Source: Otatea glauca
Taxonomy: Eukaryota; Streptophyta; Magnoliopsida; Poales; Poaceae
DNA: 64,000 nt
Assembly: GCA_036346275.1 (NCBI GenBank)
Contig: CM070730.1
Span: forward strand, 2,976,309-3,040,308
Direction: 5' to 3'
The notes beneath the pieces are model-generated. The model saw only the letters and a program-made list of their open reading frames with translations. It made no database searches and was not told the DNA's origin. Positions within the stretch are counted from its first letter, which is position 1, and the number at the start of each line of letters is the position of its first letter. Shown here piece by piece: positions 22,601-32,994 of the stretch. The position numbers and the translations under genes were made by a program.

Positions 22601-23676
22601 GGCATAAGCTATAAGCCACATATAACTAGCAAAAGCTGAAAGTTGGACAAGATCTGCTTTTGCAGCTTATTACTGAGAAAAATTAGTTGTTTGTCAAACG
22701 GCTTCTTATAAAAATCTACAGCTGTTTTTCAGCCCAGAAAGCTAAAAAGCAGCTTTTCAATAGCTCAGCTTACTTAGCCTAAACGGCATTTCAATGTTTG
22801 GATCTCTCATCATCTTTCCCAACTTCATACCTTAAAAGGTTTGTAGACACTGTAAGTCCAGAACCCTAACACCCAAGGATCAGAAAGCAACTCATTTTAG
22901 CATTAAACCCTACACCTGTCAGATGCTCACAACAAATTAAGGTGTGACTAGAACATCATGGGGAAAGCCCGTTAAAATTACCGATACCAGCAATGCGCGC
23001 GCAAAAGATCCGAAATTCTAGACTGTGCAAGTAACAGTAGAAAACTAAGAAACAGATGAAGGTATAGAAGCGTAGGGGGTCGCAGATCCAGTACCACATA
23101 GCGCGGATCGAAGTAGAGGACGCTCATCCGGAAGGCGAGGCTGCGAGTGGCGAGGCAGCGCGCGGCGGCGGATCGACCAATGATGCCGAGCACGAGCCCA
23201 CGGCAGCGCCGCATGCCGCGGCACAGCGGCTGGACGGAGCCGAGCCAGCCGGCGGCGACGGCGGCCGGGGCGGACGAGGCGTGGCGCGACAGCAGGTGGG
23301 TCCGGCGGAGCAGTCCAAGGAAGAGTGCCATGACGGTGTCGGCGACCTCCTCGGCGCGGTTGGCGTCGACATGGACCAGGCGGAGCCCCAGGTCGGCGGC
23401 CGCGGCGGCGTCGGCGGCGCGGTCGGGGGAGCCGAGGCAGAGCAGGAGCTGCCAGGGGCGGAGGCGGCGCTGCGCGGCGCGCGGGAGGAAGGCGAGGGAG
23501 GGGAGCAGCACGGCGGCGGCGGCCTCGACGCGGCCCGAGGCGACGGCGGAGAGGGGCACGTGCTCCACCCCCGCCACGCTGGCCAGCCCCTCCTGCTCCA
23601 GCGAGGGGTCGTCGAGGCAATTGAGCGACACCACCAGCGGCTGCCCGCCGGCGACGGCGGCCGCCGAGTTGGCCAT
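13686..23676 (-). CDS. AN: ANGUSTIFOLIA, plant CtBP/BARS-like protein (7 exons, 637 aa)
   Basis: Exons on the minus strand are 23098-23676, 21732-21900, 21469-21599, 14838-15632, 14713-14760, 13978-14094 and 13686-13760. All introns are GT-AG and the frame is open throughout (1914 nt with stop). Residues about 1-330 are the D-2-hydroxyacid-dehydrogenase/CtBP-like fold, with the dinucleotide-loop-like GIIGRS at 164-169, then RRMDTLNDLLAASD and IAGCALDGAEGPQWMEAW. After that comes a plant-specific acidic, serine-rich region with a basic stretch (RRSRSGKKGKKR) and the conserved C-terminus ending TRWLD. Length and order match Arabidopsis AN (about 636 aa). AN controls polar cell expansion through microtubules, trafficking and gene regulation. 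Intron 3 (15633-21468) holds a 5.2-kb gypsy element in the same orientation, and without it the intron would be about 0.6 kb. Exon 1 is very GC-rich. The coding sequence looks intact; effects of the intron insertion are unknown. Confidence 0.95.
14680..14699. repeat. CA microsatellite in an ANGUSTIFOLIA intron
   Basis: About ten CA/AC units just downstream, in gene sense, of the small fifth exon. Potentially length-polymorphic. Confidence 0.8.
15934..16320 (-). repeat. 3' LTR of the gypsy element
   Basis: On the minus strand it reads TGTTGTGGACGC...CCACATCA. The purine tract lies immediately upstream at 16321-16332. It includes the segment that also appears at the far right end of the insertion, which fixes the LTR length at about 390 bp. 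Confidence 0.9.
16340..20705 (-). pseudogene. Disrupted gypsy gag-pol
   Basis: Gag begins near 20705 (a coiled-coil-like ALEKVEKLEKAV). It resumes at 19387-19720 with a zinc-knuckle-like CFNC and the protease motif LVDSGSTHNFVG. Reverse transcriptase (18340-18964) has FCVDYRALNSQTVKDKFPIP and, in the next frame piece, FFDDILIY, the Ty3-type catalytic aspartates. RNase H lies around 17796-18150 (FLVDCDVSGIGFGA). Integrase has the zinc-binding HEGT...CAVCQRNK and then VDRFSKYAHF and VVSDRDPIFTS (17120-17577). The C-terminal chromodomain-like part has RGVWELLVQWVG (16340-16480). Nonsense codons interrupt RT-RNase H at 18620-18622, 18455-18457 and 18338-18340, and gag is broken by an insertion at 19729-20359. 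Confidence 0.88.
19729..20359 (+). mobile_element. Tandem TRIM/SMART-type miniature LTR retrotransposon inside the gypsy gag
   Basis: Three 81-bp LTRs (19889-19969, 20083-20163, 20279-20359) each begin TGTTGAAGTATAAGTGAATT. They alternate with two internal segments of about 115 bp. Each internal segment opens with TGGTATCAGAG (Met-tRNA primer site) and ends in a purine-rich tract before the next LTR. The array is bounded by GTCGA at 19884-19888 and 20360-20364. GTCGA also occurs at 19724-19728, followed by a 19-20 base copy of the LTR start and about 140 bp of unrelated GC-rich sequence. The size and layout fit the tiny SMART/TRIM elements of grasses. It encodes nothing. Confidence 0.85.
20780..21172 (-). 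repeat. 5' LTR of the gypsy element
   Basis: A 393-bp LTR differing from the left one mainly in a poly-C tract near 21050. The primer binding site adjoins it on the left. The target duplication TCCTA follows at 21173-21177. Confidence 0.9.
22518..22790. mobile_element. Candidate MITE in ANGUSTIFOLIA intron 1
   Basis: Starts GGGCCTGTTTGTGGTTGG, is rich in AGCTTAAGC/AAAGCTGAAAA-type inverted words, and ends near CTTAGCCTAAACGGC, whose reverse complement loosely matches the start. This resembles grass MITEs of the PIF or hAT type. The exact ends and target duplication are not clear. Confidence 0.45.
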
Positions 23677-23699
23677 CCCGCGGTCTCGGCTAGTGGTGG

Positions 23700-24057
23700 A
23701 GCGATCGCCGCTCGGATCGGGAGCGGGACGAGGCTGGCTGTGACGTGGGTTTTGTGGTTCAGGGCTCTGGCACCGGCCGGGGGCTTTGCTTTGGGGAAAG
23801 TTTACAGCGCTGCTTGCTTGTCAGAGTGGTGGGCCGCGCGGGGCCACCGGTTCACGCGGCGACCGTTGCATCGCAACCGTCGGATTCGAATCGCCCCGCA
23901 GATCTCACCGTCGTTTCATCGCTGTCTCCAGGTGGAGTACAGTAACAAGCAAGTGTCGTGCGGCGATTATTCTCTGCGTTAAACCGGCGTCTTCGAAATC
24001 AAGTAAAGCAATCTGCCTTTTCCTTCTCCAAGTAAGAAGAAGCTTATGATACATCGT
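23700..24057. promoter_or_regulatory. Upstream region of ANGUSTIFOLIA
   Basis: GC-rich sequence directly 5' of the AN start codon (minus strand). It is expected to contain the 5' UTR and core promoter. I see no unambiguous TATA box. Assigned by position only. Confidence 0.4.
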
Positions 24058-24060
24058 TTA

Positions 24061-24289
24061 GGCCCTTTTGTTTTTACTTTTGATTATAGATTCTAGCTCT
24101 AAAACAGAATAAAAAATAAACAGTCCGATTCTAAAAATTAATTCTCACAATCCAGTCCATCCATATGTACTAGAATGCACAATTCATTTCATATGTGCTT
24201 TTGAATTTTAGCTTTTGGAGAATTAGCTTCTTTACAACCATAATCTAGAATCAGTTTTTAGAGAATTCAAAACAAAAACAAACAGACCC
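24061..24289. mobile_element. Tourist-like (PIF/Harbinger) MITE
   Basis: Left end GGCCCTTTTGTTTTTACTTT and inverted right end GGGTCTGTTTGTTTTTGTTT, flanked by TTA on both sides (24058-24060 and 24290-24292). This is the target preference of PIF/Harbinger elements. 229 bp, non-coding. Confidence 0.68.
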
Positions 24290-24449
24290 TTAGTGGTGAC
24301 AGGTCGAAGGGTGTGTGTGTCTGAAAGCTGAGTAGAATTAGCTTCTTTACAACCATAATCTAGAATCAGTTTTTAGAAAATCCAAAGCAAAAACAAACAG
24401 ACCCTTAGTGGTGACAGGTCGAAGGGTGTGTGTGTCACTTTTGTGTAAC
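24220..24449 (+). repeat. Direct tandem duplication of about 100 bp
   Basis: The segment from GAATTAGCTTCTTTACAACC to GAAGGGTGTGTGTGTC occurs at 24220-24321 and again at 24335-24436 with few changes. It spans the right end of the Tourist-like MITE plus adjacent flank, so the duplication is younger than that insertion. Confidence 0.85.
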
Positions 24450-24631
24450 AAACCTGAAAGCTGAGTAAGAACCTGAAGCCTGAAATGAATAGGTGCCGAT
24501 CATCAACTGCAACTTGAACCTTAAGCCTGAACTTCACATTATTAGCAACAACTGGATCTAAACTGAGGAATCGACTGTGATGCTGCAGACCATCTTGAAT
24601 TACACATCCACCGAAGCTCAATATGCACTAA

Positions 24632-25077
24632 TAGGGTTTCACTTTTCGTCAAAAACCGCTCTAAATTCGTGAAATTTGCTTATACTACTCCGGTTCGGAA
24701 TAGGATTTCTTTCGGTTTACCGCTCTAGTTCAAATTCAAAATTTTTGGAAAATTTGAAAAAAAAAATATCCAAAAGTTCTCTAAAATTAATATTAATAGC
24801 TTTATGACCTCTGGTGTGAATATTTTTTTTTAAACAAAGTTTGGAATTTTACAACATTTTTTGCAATTTTTCTCATTTTTACCCAATTTTTCAACATGTC
24901 GCCGATTTTCGCGAAAACCGCTTAAAATTCGCCGCTTTTCGAGCGATTTTCGACCTTTTCATTTGAACTTCACTCTGCGGTTTAACCACATTTCAAATTC
25001 GTTTGACTTTCGAAACCATTCGATTTTTCACGAATTTTGATACCACCGGCAGGTCGAAAACGGTATTATTAACCCTG
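24632..25077. mobile_element. Candidate small non-autonomous hAT element
   Basis: Left end TAGGGTTTCACTTTTCG and inverted right end CAGGGTTAATAATACCG share the AGGGTT core of hAT-type ends. Flanking 8-mers TGCACTAA (24624-24631) and TGCACCAC (25078-25085) agree at 6 of 8 positions. The interior is AT-rich with many TTTTCG and AAATTC words, similar in style to the larger hAT copies at 31779 and 43031. Confidence 0.5.
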
Positions 25078-25085
25078 TGCACCAC

Positions 25086-25790
25086 ACATATTCCCACAAT
25101 CAAGCTGGTAATGAGTGCTAAATAAAGCACGGTATGCTGTGCAAAGTACAACAGGCATGTAATCCGATATTCCGGTTCTTTGATTCCGCTCGACCGCACA
25201 ATCGCAAACAGCAGGGAAGTAACGTGTAGCTATCTGCGAATGCTACAAACGAACGGTAATTGTGAGTGAAAGCTACTGGACACTGTTCAGACAAATGAAC
25301 TTGTCACTTTGCGACACTACAAAGACATGAATACTAACAGCAAGTCTGCGAGAGATGACAAAAATGTTGCGCAGTACGTTTCAAACTTCCTGCTGCCCAG
25401 TTGTTTTGGCATGCTTTCAAGATTCGACGCATCCACTCCATTTAACAGATGCTTTGTCCCTCGCTTTGTCATTCTTTAACTTCAGAAACGAAATTTGGGG
25501 ACAGACGGATTACCTTTTGCACTGCTATTCCTTCAACATCCGAGTGTTGATATGGTACTACTTCAGATGCAGATGCCTAAAACACACCTTGAAAAAGGTA
25601 AACAAGTCGACAGATTAGCATAAATTTCAACGAGTCATATGGGCACATAGTACAGTAGTAGCCCAATAATTAAGTGCGGTTAATGGTACCTACTTGCTGC
25701 AGCTACTACTCACCAGAAAAGGACCATTGAGAGAGGTGCTAGACAAGTTGTTGAAGCAAATAAGGTGCAACTAGAAGAAAATGTTCGTCC
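25086..25790. other. 3' flank of the methyltransferase gene, no separate gene
   Basis: No coding signal is recognised. The part next to 25790 should include the 3' UTR of the minus-strand methyltransferase gene. Confidence 0.4.
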
Positions 25791-28700
25791 TCACGCAAGC
25801 TCGCAAGGTACCCATTGTTTCACTTTTGCGCTTAACTCGCTAGGAACTGAGGCAGACCACTCATCCAAGTCTGGAAGAGGACCCGTCAATGCAACATAAT
25901 TTACACTCTCTTCCTCTGAAAGTCTCTTCCAGTTTAGCTGAAATTCAGGGTCATGTCAGTAGGACAGCATAAAGAGTACCAGCGGTTGAAAATATACTGC
26001 TGCATTAGTCTCATCTTACCTGCCCAGGAAATGCAGAACATAGAGCCTTGATTGTAGGATTCTGAACCCAGGACGAAGGACTCGTATCACCAGCAAGAGA
26101 TACAGCAGCATCTGCTCCACCACAATTGACCACGATTCGGCCATCAGGCATTAGCTTTTTTGCAATTTCCAACCAAGTTCCAGCCTGTAACAAGTTTGTT
26201 GAAATGAAGTAAATACTCCATAAAAGGAACATACAGGAATAAGCTACAAATCTTGTTAGTATCTTCCTAGAGCAGGGTACCCCCCCCCCCCCACAACACA
26301 CACACCCCCTAAGCATTTTTATGCATTGGCATGCACTCCATTTATTTTGGGGTATTTTTTATGTCAACAAATTTACATACCAGACCAAACTAATTAACTA
26401 AGTATGTGCAGTATTGAATACAACATGGTAACAGTTCAAATTTATAATCAACAGCAAGCTATTTGCTGTAGAGATAAAGTGATTCCATGCATGCTAGATC
26501 ATATCACCATAGAACTAAGGAGGACTACGATCTATTGTTCAAGGAGCAAGAGACAAAAACAATACTAAAAAAACACAAACTTTAATGCTAACCATCATAG
26601 AATTACAGAACAATAATAAATGAACTAAAAGGGATGGCGAAGGATATTTACTTCTTGTAGCTGAGGTATGACCTTTCCATCACAAAACAAATCTACAACA
26701 ATGCCTGCAGAAATGAGCTAGATATCGTCGGGCTAAAAACCCTTAAAAGCCTTATAAAAAATATTAAAGCCATTGAAAGCCAAGTAATAATATTCTAACA
26801 CTAACCTAATAACACAGGGTTTACAATTTACTTCAGACAAATCAACTTGCATACTTGGAAATAATTCAGTTCTAATAAGACAGTAAGACATTTATTCTGT
26901 TTGCATCAGATAAAATGTTCACCAGCAAATCCTCCTTCAATTGTAGCTGATGGAGAAAGTGCATCACCAATGTGCACTGAAAGTGAACCACCTGATTCGG
27001 TGACCTTTTCTAAATCAGACAAACCAAAATAATCCCTTGACAATTCAATTATCTGTCATGAAACAATACAGTTTTCAGTTATGCAAATATAAAGAAATGG
27101 CTATATGAAAGAAGATATGGCACAAAGCACAAGAAATAATGCTGAAAAAACATTAATAATTGAAATTGGAAAATCAAGCATAGACTAATGGTGTTCTACC
27201 GCACAGAGGAGCCAAAACCATGGATGCATGCTTGAAGTAGCGTAACCAACAATAGATCACTAATGCTGCTGTGACAAGTTGCCCATACTATTTGTATGGT
27301 TGAAATTGTCCAAACTTCAATTCATGTGATCAATAAACAAAAAAGTGCCAATGAGAAGAGCTTTCACCATAGGGTCAATCTCCCAGCCGACAAGTTGTAA
27401 CCAAGGCCAAAATTTTAGCATCAGATGTGCTGCGGTCCCAGCACCCTGAAAGTACGAAAAAAAAAGACGGATTCATAAGGCACCAACTATTTGCAGGAGT
27501 GTGAAGAGAAAATTATCTAAACAAGACATATCGCTTGCGGCTTGCCTAAGCAAATCAATTAATGTGATTACAGGGAATTGTGATGTACTATAGTCTATAC
27601 AGTCTAGTTGAAATTGCTTGATTGTTCTTGGGATACTACCAGTAAAACATCCCCTCCCCCTTAAGCATCCTAGGATTTTTGCTTATCATGTACAGTAGTT
27701 TCACAGAAAAAATGAAGAGAAAAAGAGAAAATTATCTAAACAAGCCATATCGCTTGCGGCTTGCCTAAGCAAATCAATTAATGTGATTACAGGGAATTGT
27801 GATGTACTATAGTCTATACAGTCTAGTTGAAATTGCTTGATTGTTCTTGGGATACTACCAGTAAAACATCCCCTCCCCCTTAAGCATCCTAGGATCTTTG
27901 CTTATCATGTACAGTAGTTTCACAGAAAAAATGAAGTATAAAGAACAGGAGCATAGCTAACAAATGTCCGCGAAGTGATTTACCAAACCTAGAAGTGCAA
28001 CAGGACCACACGGAACAACAGCTGGTAGGCTCACGAACTCATCCTGAATGGTAGCAAAAAGCAAAACAAATTATAAGCATTTACATTCAACAGCCGCTTC
28101 GAGGGAGAAAAAGGGTACGCAAACGGAAGAGTTGCAAGAATAATAGAATGACTTCGATAAGAAATCAAGCCCATATATGGTGACGAATGATGATACCATC
28201 AATGAACACAGTAAGGTGGAGTATTTTCTTGAACTATTGTATCAGCAGGTTATTGCTATTGTTTTCAAAAGCTCCATTATTAAAGACGTGTTGAGAAACC
28301 TAAACTATTCAGAGCATCAAGCACCAAATTCCTAATGCCTACAAGGTGCTTGGCAATATGCTTGTATCGAGTCATGTAAAAAAAAAAGAATTCGAGAACA
28401 CAGAGTCATGTCAAAAAAAATCGAGATACGGAGTCATGTCAAATTGATATAGTAATCTATGCTGCCGCTCATTTCAACTCCGTTCAGAATCAGATTAGGC
28501 ATACGTACATACCCAATACGAGTTGGTCCAGACGCTGTTCTTGGGGAGAATGCTGTGAACATTCCCTGCACGAGGCAACCAAAAACGGAGCTGAAACTCA
28601 CCAACCAAACCAATCCAAGTTTGCAACGGATGAATTGAGTAGGCACAAATTTCCAAAAAAAAAGAGTAGGCAACCGATACGTACTGTTGGGGTCGAGGAG

Positions 28701-29000
28701 AAGGTAACGAGCGGCGGGCGAGTCGATGACCATGATGACCTCGTTGAAGTCGCTGCAGTTGGCGGCGAGCAGCGTGAACGCCTCTTCCTCTGGCGGCGGC
28801 TGCTCCTGCTGCTCGACAGCTGGGGGAGGAGGAGGAGAAGGGGCCGAGACTTCGCCGCCGTCGGGGGCGCAGTAGAGCCGCGCGACGGCCGCCCCCCGGC
28901 GTGGGAGGAGCGGGAGGTGGGTGGTGGAGTGCGGTTGGGACTTGGCTTGGCGGTGGTGGAGGAGGCGCGGCGGGGAGAAGGTTAGCGGCATGGTGGCCAT
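25791..29000 (-). CDS. Predicted plastid SAM-dependent methyltransferase / spermidine-synthase-fold protein (8 exons, 333 aa)
   Basis: Exons on the minus strand are 28685-29000, 28513-28565, 27984-28043, 27368-27445, 26923-27052, 26652-26704, 26020-26184 and 25791-25937. All junctions are GT-AG and the reading frame is continuous (1002 nt with stop). The start MATMPLTF (ATG ending at 29000) opens a Ser/Pro/Arg-rich, low-acidic leader of about 60-70 residues that looks like a plastid transit peptide; an in-frame ATG upstream is less likely. The Rossmann-type SAM-binding motif LLGLGAGTAAHL lies at about 140-151, with the acidic strand end GWEID at 163-167 and HIGDALSP at 196-203. The pattern GIVVDLF at about 213-219 is typical of the polyamine-synthase-fold family. 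Plants carry such proteins of unknown substrate, so neither methyl transfer nor aminopropyl transfer is proven. Intron 3 contains a recent 219-bp tandem duplication. Confidence 0.88.
27504..27941 (-). repeat. 219-bp perfect-spaced tandem duplication in an intron
   Basis: Copies at 27504-27722 and 27723-27941 differ at only about two to five positions (for example GACATA versus GCCATA). Both contain TCGCTTGCGGCTTGCCTAAG. It lies wholly inside the intron between exons 3 and 4 of the methyltransferase gene. Confidence 0.92.
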
Positions 29001-29054
29001 TGCTGAATGCTGAGGGATAGAATTGGGGTCGCCGGATTGGGTTCCAAAATCCAA

Positions 29055-29872
29055 ACCGTTAGCCGTTGATGGGGATGGCGGGTTTCGCGTAGCGGTTAGT
29101 CGTTGATGTAGTGTGTGCTGAGTGCTAACTCAAAATCATTCTTTTTTCAGAAGCTTTCGGAAGTCAGAGGAGGCCCAATAGGCCGACAAATGCAGTCAGC
29201 CTAATAATTAGGCTTGGTCGAATACTCGCTCTGACCGATTTTATTGGGTGTATTTTTTAATGTTTTTATCTATAATATAGGATGTATTTTATGTTCTAAT
29301 GTAAAAAAATAGTGTGATGTTCCTTTATACCTCTAATAAATATTCAGGTTTACTTAATATTACATCTGTTCCTGAATGCATGTCATTCTAGTTTCCAAAT
29401 GAGATGTGCTTCTATGCTTTTCTTTTTGACAGATACACAAATATTAAAGCATGAATAAATGGTAGATAGTTATTACGTAACTCTTCGCTTGTTTTAAGAT
29501 TTGTGCAACTTATATTGAGAGGAAAAACATTGAAGCACTGCTCTTTTCGAATTTTGTTCCTAAATAAATATCATTCTACACTTTTGAGACAACTTTTAAC
29601 TATTTTTCCTTTGCATACCCCTACCATTCATTATTCTTAATGTTATTTATAGCTGTGGAATTAAATAACACACACCATCCAAAAGCAATAAGTGAACTAA
29701 TGAAGGAGGGTGATTTGATCATTTCTACACGTGCATTGGTTGAAGTGCAAATCCTAAAACCTTATCTATTAAGGAACATAAGTAGCATTCTCTACGTGCA
29801 TACATTGAATATAGTGCTTAGACATAATAATTAGGGGTAGTTTATTCATTTTCAATAGAAAGAAGTCCATAG
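29055..29872. other. Intergenic, 5' flank of the methyltransferase gene
   Basis: 29001-29100 should contain the 5' UTR and core promoter of the minus-strand gene. The rest is AT-rich. The sequence TGTTCCTGAATGCATGTCATTCTAG near 29370 hints at a decayed MITE, but I cannot define its ends. Confidence 0.35.
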
Positions 29873-29879
29873 AAACACT

Positions 29880-31018
29880 ACGAACTTTGGTCGAAAGTTC
29901 ATCCAACACTCATAACTATGAAATCAGACATTTGACTCCCTAAACTTTGTAATATGTATGGTTCAAATAACATTATGACCCAATTTTGCATAGTGGTATT
30001 GCCCGTGTGGCACAATGAGTGGATGATTTTGTCATGTAGGATGACATCCTGACCAAGTTAGGTCAATAACAGGTGGAGCCCACATAGGCTTCTTCCCCAC
30101 CGAGCTTCCAATCATACTTCTATGGTTGTTGACCCTTGTAGATCTCTCCCTCTTATTTGGAAGAGAAGCCTCAATGAGCCTCACATATCATTCATCTAAA
30201 CTTATCTAGCGTGTCATCCTACGTGACAAAACTAGTCACTCATCATGACATACGGGCAATACCACTATGTAAAACCAGGTTAATGTGTTATTTGAACTAG
30301 ATTTCAAAATTCAGGGCAGGGTCGATCCTAATGTTTTAGGGACCCTATGGTGAAGCAGCGACCCTTTATTAGTTTATTTCACATAAACTATAAAGTGTTT
30401 TAGCCAAAGAAATATCTAAACATGCTATAAATTTTGTAGTTACGTAACGTGTAACAATCTGTATGTAGTTGAAAGAAAATTCAACCTTTCCAAAGGAAAA
30501 AAATACAAAAGTGATTTATGCTAATTTGTTGATTATAATGCCACACCATCAAAATTTCATTACTAGAAAGATAGGTAAACATGTAGGGTTATAAAAAAAA
30601 AGGGCGTTGACTTGTAAACCAACGGTGTACTCGCGCAACTTATGGAAAATACGTACCCATAAAAACTAAAAAAAGGGTTGATTAAAAGGCGATGTAGAGT
30701 AACTCAATTGCACCATTTAAAAACCAATGCAAAGTTCTAATTTCTATTTCGAAATTGAAATAATTATGACTACATATCTCTATGTATGTCCTTGTATAAT
30801 AATAAATATGCTTGCTTAATTAGAGGACTAAAATGAGTAGCATGATTTTCAACAAGAAAAAAAACATTGCAAAGAAAACAGGGGGTTCCTTGTTGTCATG
30901 GACCCTAGGCGGGTGCCCTTGTAGCTTGCCTGAAGAACGGTCTAATTCAGGAAGTCAAATATCTGATTTCATAGTTTGGGACTTCGGGGTGGTAGACGGA
31001 TTTTTAAGCAAAGTTTAG
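29880..31018. mobile_element. Fold-back (MULE-like) element interrupted by an insertion
   Basis: The left arm (about 29880-30060) and the inverted right arm (about 30206-30315 plus 30952-31018) pair over a long distance. Shared words include CTATGAAATCAGA, ATTTGACT, GTTCAAATAACA and TAGTGGTATTGCCCG. The pairing runs smoothly across the inserted segment 30316-30943, so the outer element is the older one. No coding region is visible. Long inverted arms suggest a MULE-type MITE. Outer ends are approximate. Confidence 0.7.
30316..30943. mobile_element. Insertion (probably hAT-like) within the fold-back element
   Basis: A 628-bp segment flanked by a perfect 8-bp duplication AATTCAGG (30308-30315 and 30944-30951), the size made by hAT transposases. 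The ends GCAGGGTCGATCC and, inverted, AGACCGTTCTTC match only loosely. It is AT-rich with no transposase. Confidence 0.65.
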
Positions 31019-31019
31019 A

Positions 31020-31770
31020 TTGTTATATGGATTTTTTTTCCTTTTTAATGCCTCCTTGTTTTATATGTTAAGAGAAAATACACTCTATAAACTTAGAAGG
31101 AGGGAATACTTCGAAATTTTGATCAGTGAAACATTTGAAACCCGTGCAAGAAGACAATTAATCGTAATGTTTATTGGTTTCAATAACTGTTCCAGAAGAT
31201 GGCGATGTTGTTTCAATGGTTTGTGGTTTTTGTAGTCTCCCTTGTTCCCTTTTCATACGCAAGAAGCATACATTCACCCAGCCACCAGACATGAATCTGC
31301 AACTCACAGTTTAGCCGCTTCCAACTTCGAAAGCAGTTGATAATTTGGAGTCTCTCGACTCATGCATGATGCATCAGATGCTAACTGACTTATCGCCGGC
31401 AAGTACGAACATTCTACACCGAATGCATCATCCACGTATTGACGTCTGTAACACTCCATATCGCGGCAGGACATGAAATCCGGCAAAAAAATTCTATATC
31501 CAATGCTTGCAGTTCAGACGCGAAAGGCATGGCGACAATATATAAAGTACGTGCGTGCAGATGAACAACGAGATGTTCCTTGAGATCGCCGGCAAATATG
31601 CTGCGATTCGATGTTTCACCAAGCAAAGCTGAAAGCCCGAAAGGCTTCGTGTGCACGCACCGGCACGTCGTCACGCTGCTCAGCACCGACGCATGCAACA
31701 TCAATCAATCTCACGATCGATCGACCAAACAAAGAAGTTGCTAGACACGGGCTTTTCCGTCGCATTTTGC
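31020..31770. other. Intergenic, no gene recognised
   Basis: Only short open frames without known domains. A CATGCATGATGCATCAG tract lies near 31363. No element ends are defined. Confidence 0.4.
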
Positions 31771-32039
31771 CTGCTCGCCAGGGTTTCGGATTTCGTTTTC
31801 GGATAAAATACCGTCGTGAGCCGGATACCGAGATTTCGGCGAAGTTCGGTAATTTCGGAGAAATCTCGTCTAGAATTTCAAATTTAAAATTTGAATCCGG
31901 CTTGTTTGAAACCGAGAAATAGCGAAATTCGGCGAAATTGGGCGAAATTTCGGGCGAAATTGCCGAAATTTCGGGTTTTTTTGCACTGGCAGAAAAGTGG
32001 TCCAAACGTTAACGAAAAATTTTGAAATTTTTTTTGGAG

Positions 32040-32820
32040 GTTCCTGACATATTGATGATGTTCTCATAAAAATTTCATCTGATTATCACATCTGAGGAAT
32101 TTTTAAAAATTCAGAGAGTGGTACTGTCCTGATTAAACACTGACCGACAAATTTGATCCGAACGAAAAATGGTACAAATCAAGTTATAAACTGCTCAAAT
32201 TTTTTTTGAAGAGTAATTACACATTTATTATGTTTCCATAAAAATTTCAGATTATTATGAAGTGTGTGTAATTTTAAAAATTCAAACATTAGAACTGTCC
32301 AGATAAAACGCTGACCGGTAATTTTGAACCGAATGCAAAATGGTTCAAACCATGGTAAAAACATTTGAATTTTTTTCATGGTTATGATGTATCTATAATG
32401 CTCTCATAAAATTTTCAGATGATGATCAAACTGTATGAATTTTTAAAAATTCTAATAGTACTACTGGTCTATCGCCTGTTAAAATGCTTACAGTAAAATT
32501 GAAAAACATGAAAAATTATGTAAACCATGTTAAAAACTTTTGAAATTTTTGTGAATGGTCCTGATATAACATTAATGTTTTCTTAAAATTTTTAGATGAT
32601 GAGCATTCTCAAATAATGTTTGAAAATTCGATGCTACGTCCCGATAAAAGTCGATGATCAATACATAGATTTGATTTAGCAGTAAAAAAAGTTTAATTTT
32701 TTAAAATTTACAGAATGGTGATAAGGAAGTTCTTAATATCCCATAAAAATTTTAATTCATGATCACACTCCAGTGAATTTATAAAATTCTTACAAGGGAC
32801 ACTACCATTTATGTTTTTTC
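32040..32820 (+). repeat. Degenerate tandem array, period about 170 bp
   Basis: The phrase CTCATAAAA-TTTTCAGATGATGATCA...GAATTTTTAAAAATTC recurs in diverged form near 32053, 32227, 32395, 32572 and 32733 (steps about 174, 168, 177 and 161). A second phrase, GACCGGTAATTTTGAACCGAA, recurs at about 32142 and 32311 and more weakly further on. The same units in the same order are present in the second hAT copy. Confidence 0.7.
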
Positions 32821-32994
32821 TTTTTGTTTTTAGAAATATAATATAACAAACAAAGTTCAATGCTTACATTTGGAACAAAGTTTTAAATGTTCTGTTTTTA
32901 CCTAAGATTTTTACCTAAGTTTTTACCTAAGTTGCATTTAGAACAAAGTTTTAAATGTTCTGCTTTTTACCTAAGTTTTTACCTAAGTTTTAGC

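Noticed and set aside
23124..23982. Plus-strand frames across ANGUSTIFOLIA exon 1
   Set aside because: Antisense shadows of a GC-rich exon; no domain match.
26281..26292. Poly-C tract as a regulatory element
   Set aside because: A simple homopolymer within an intron; no evidence of function.
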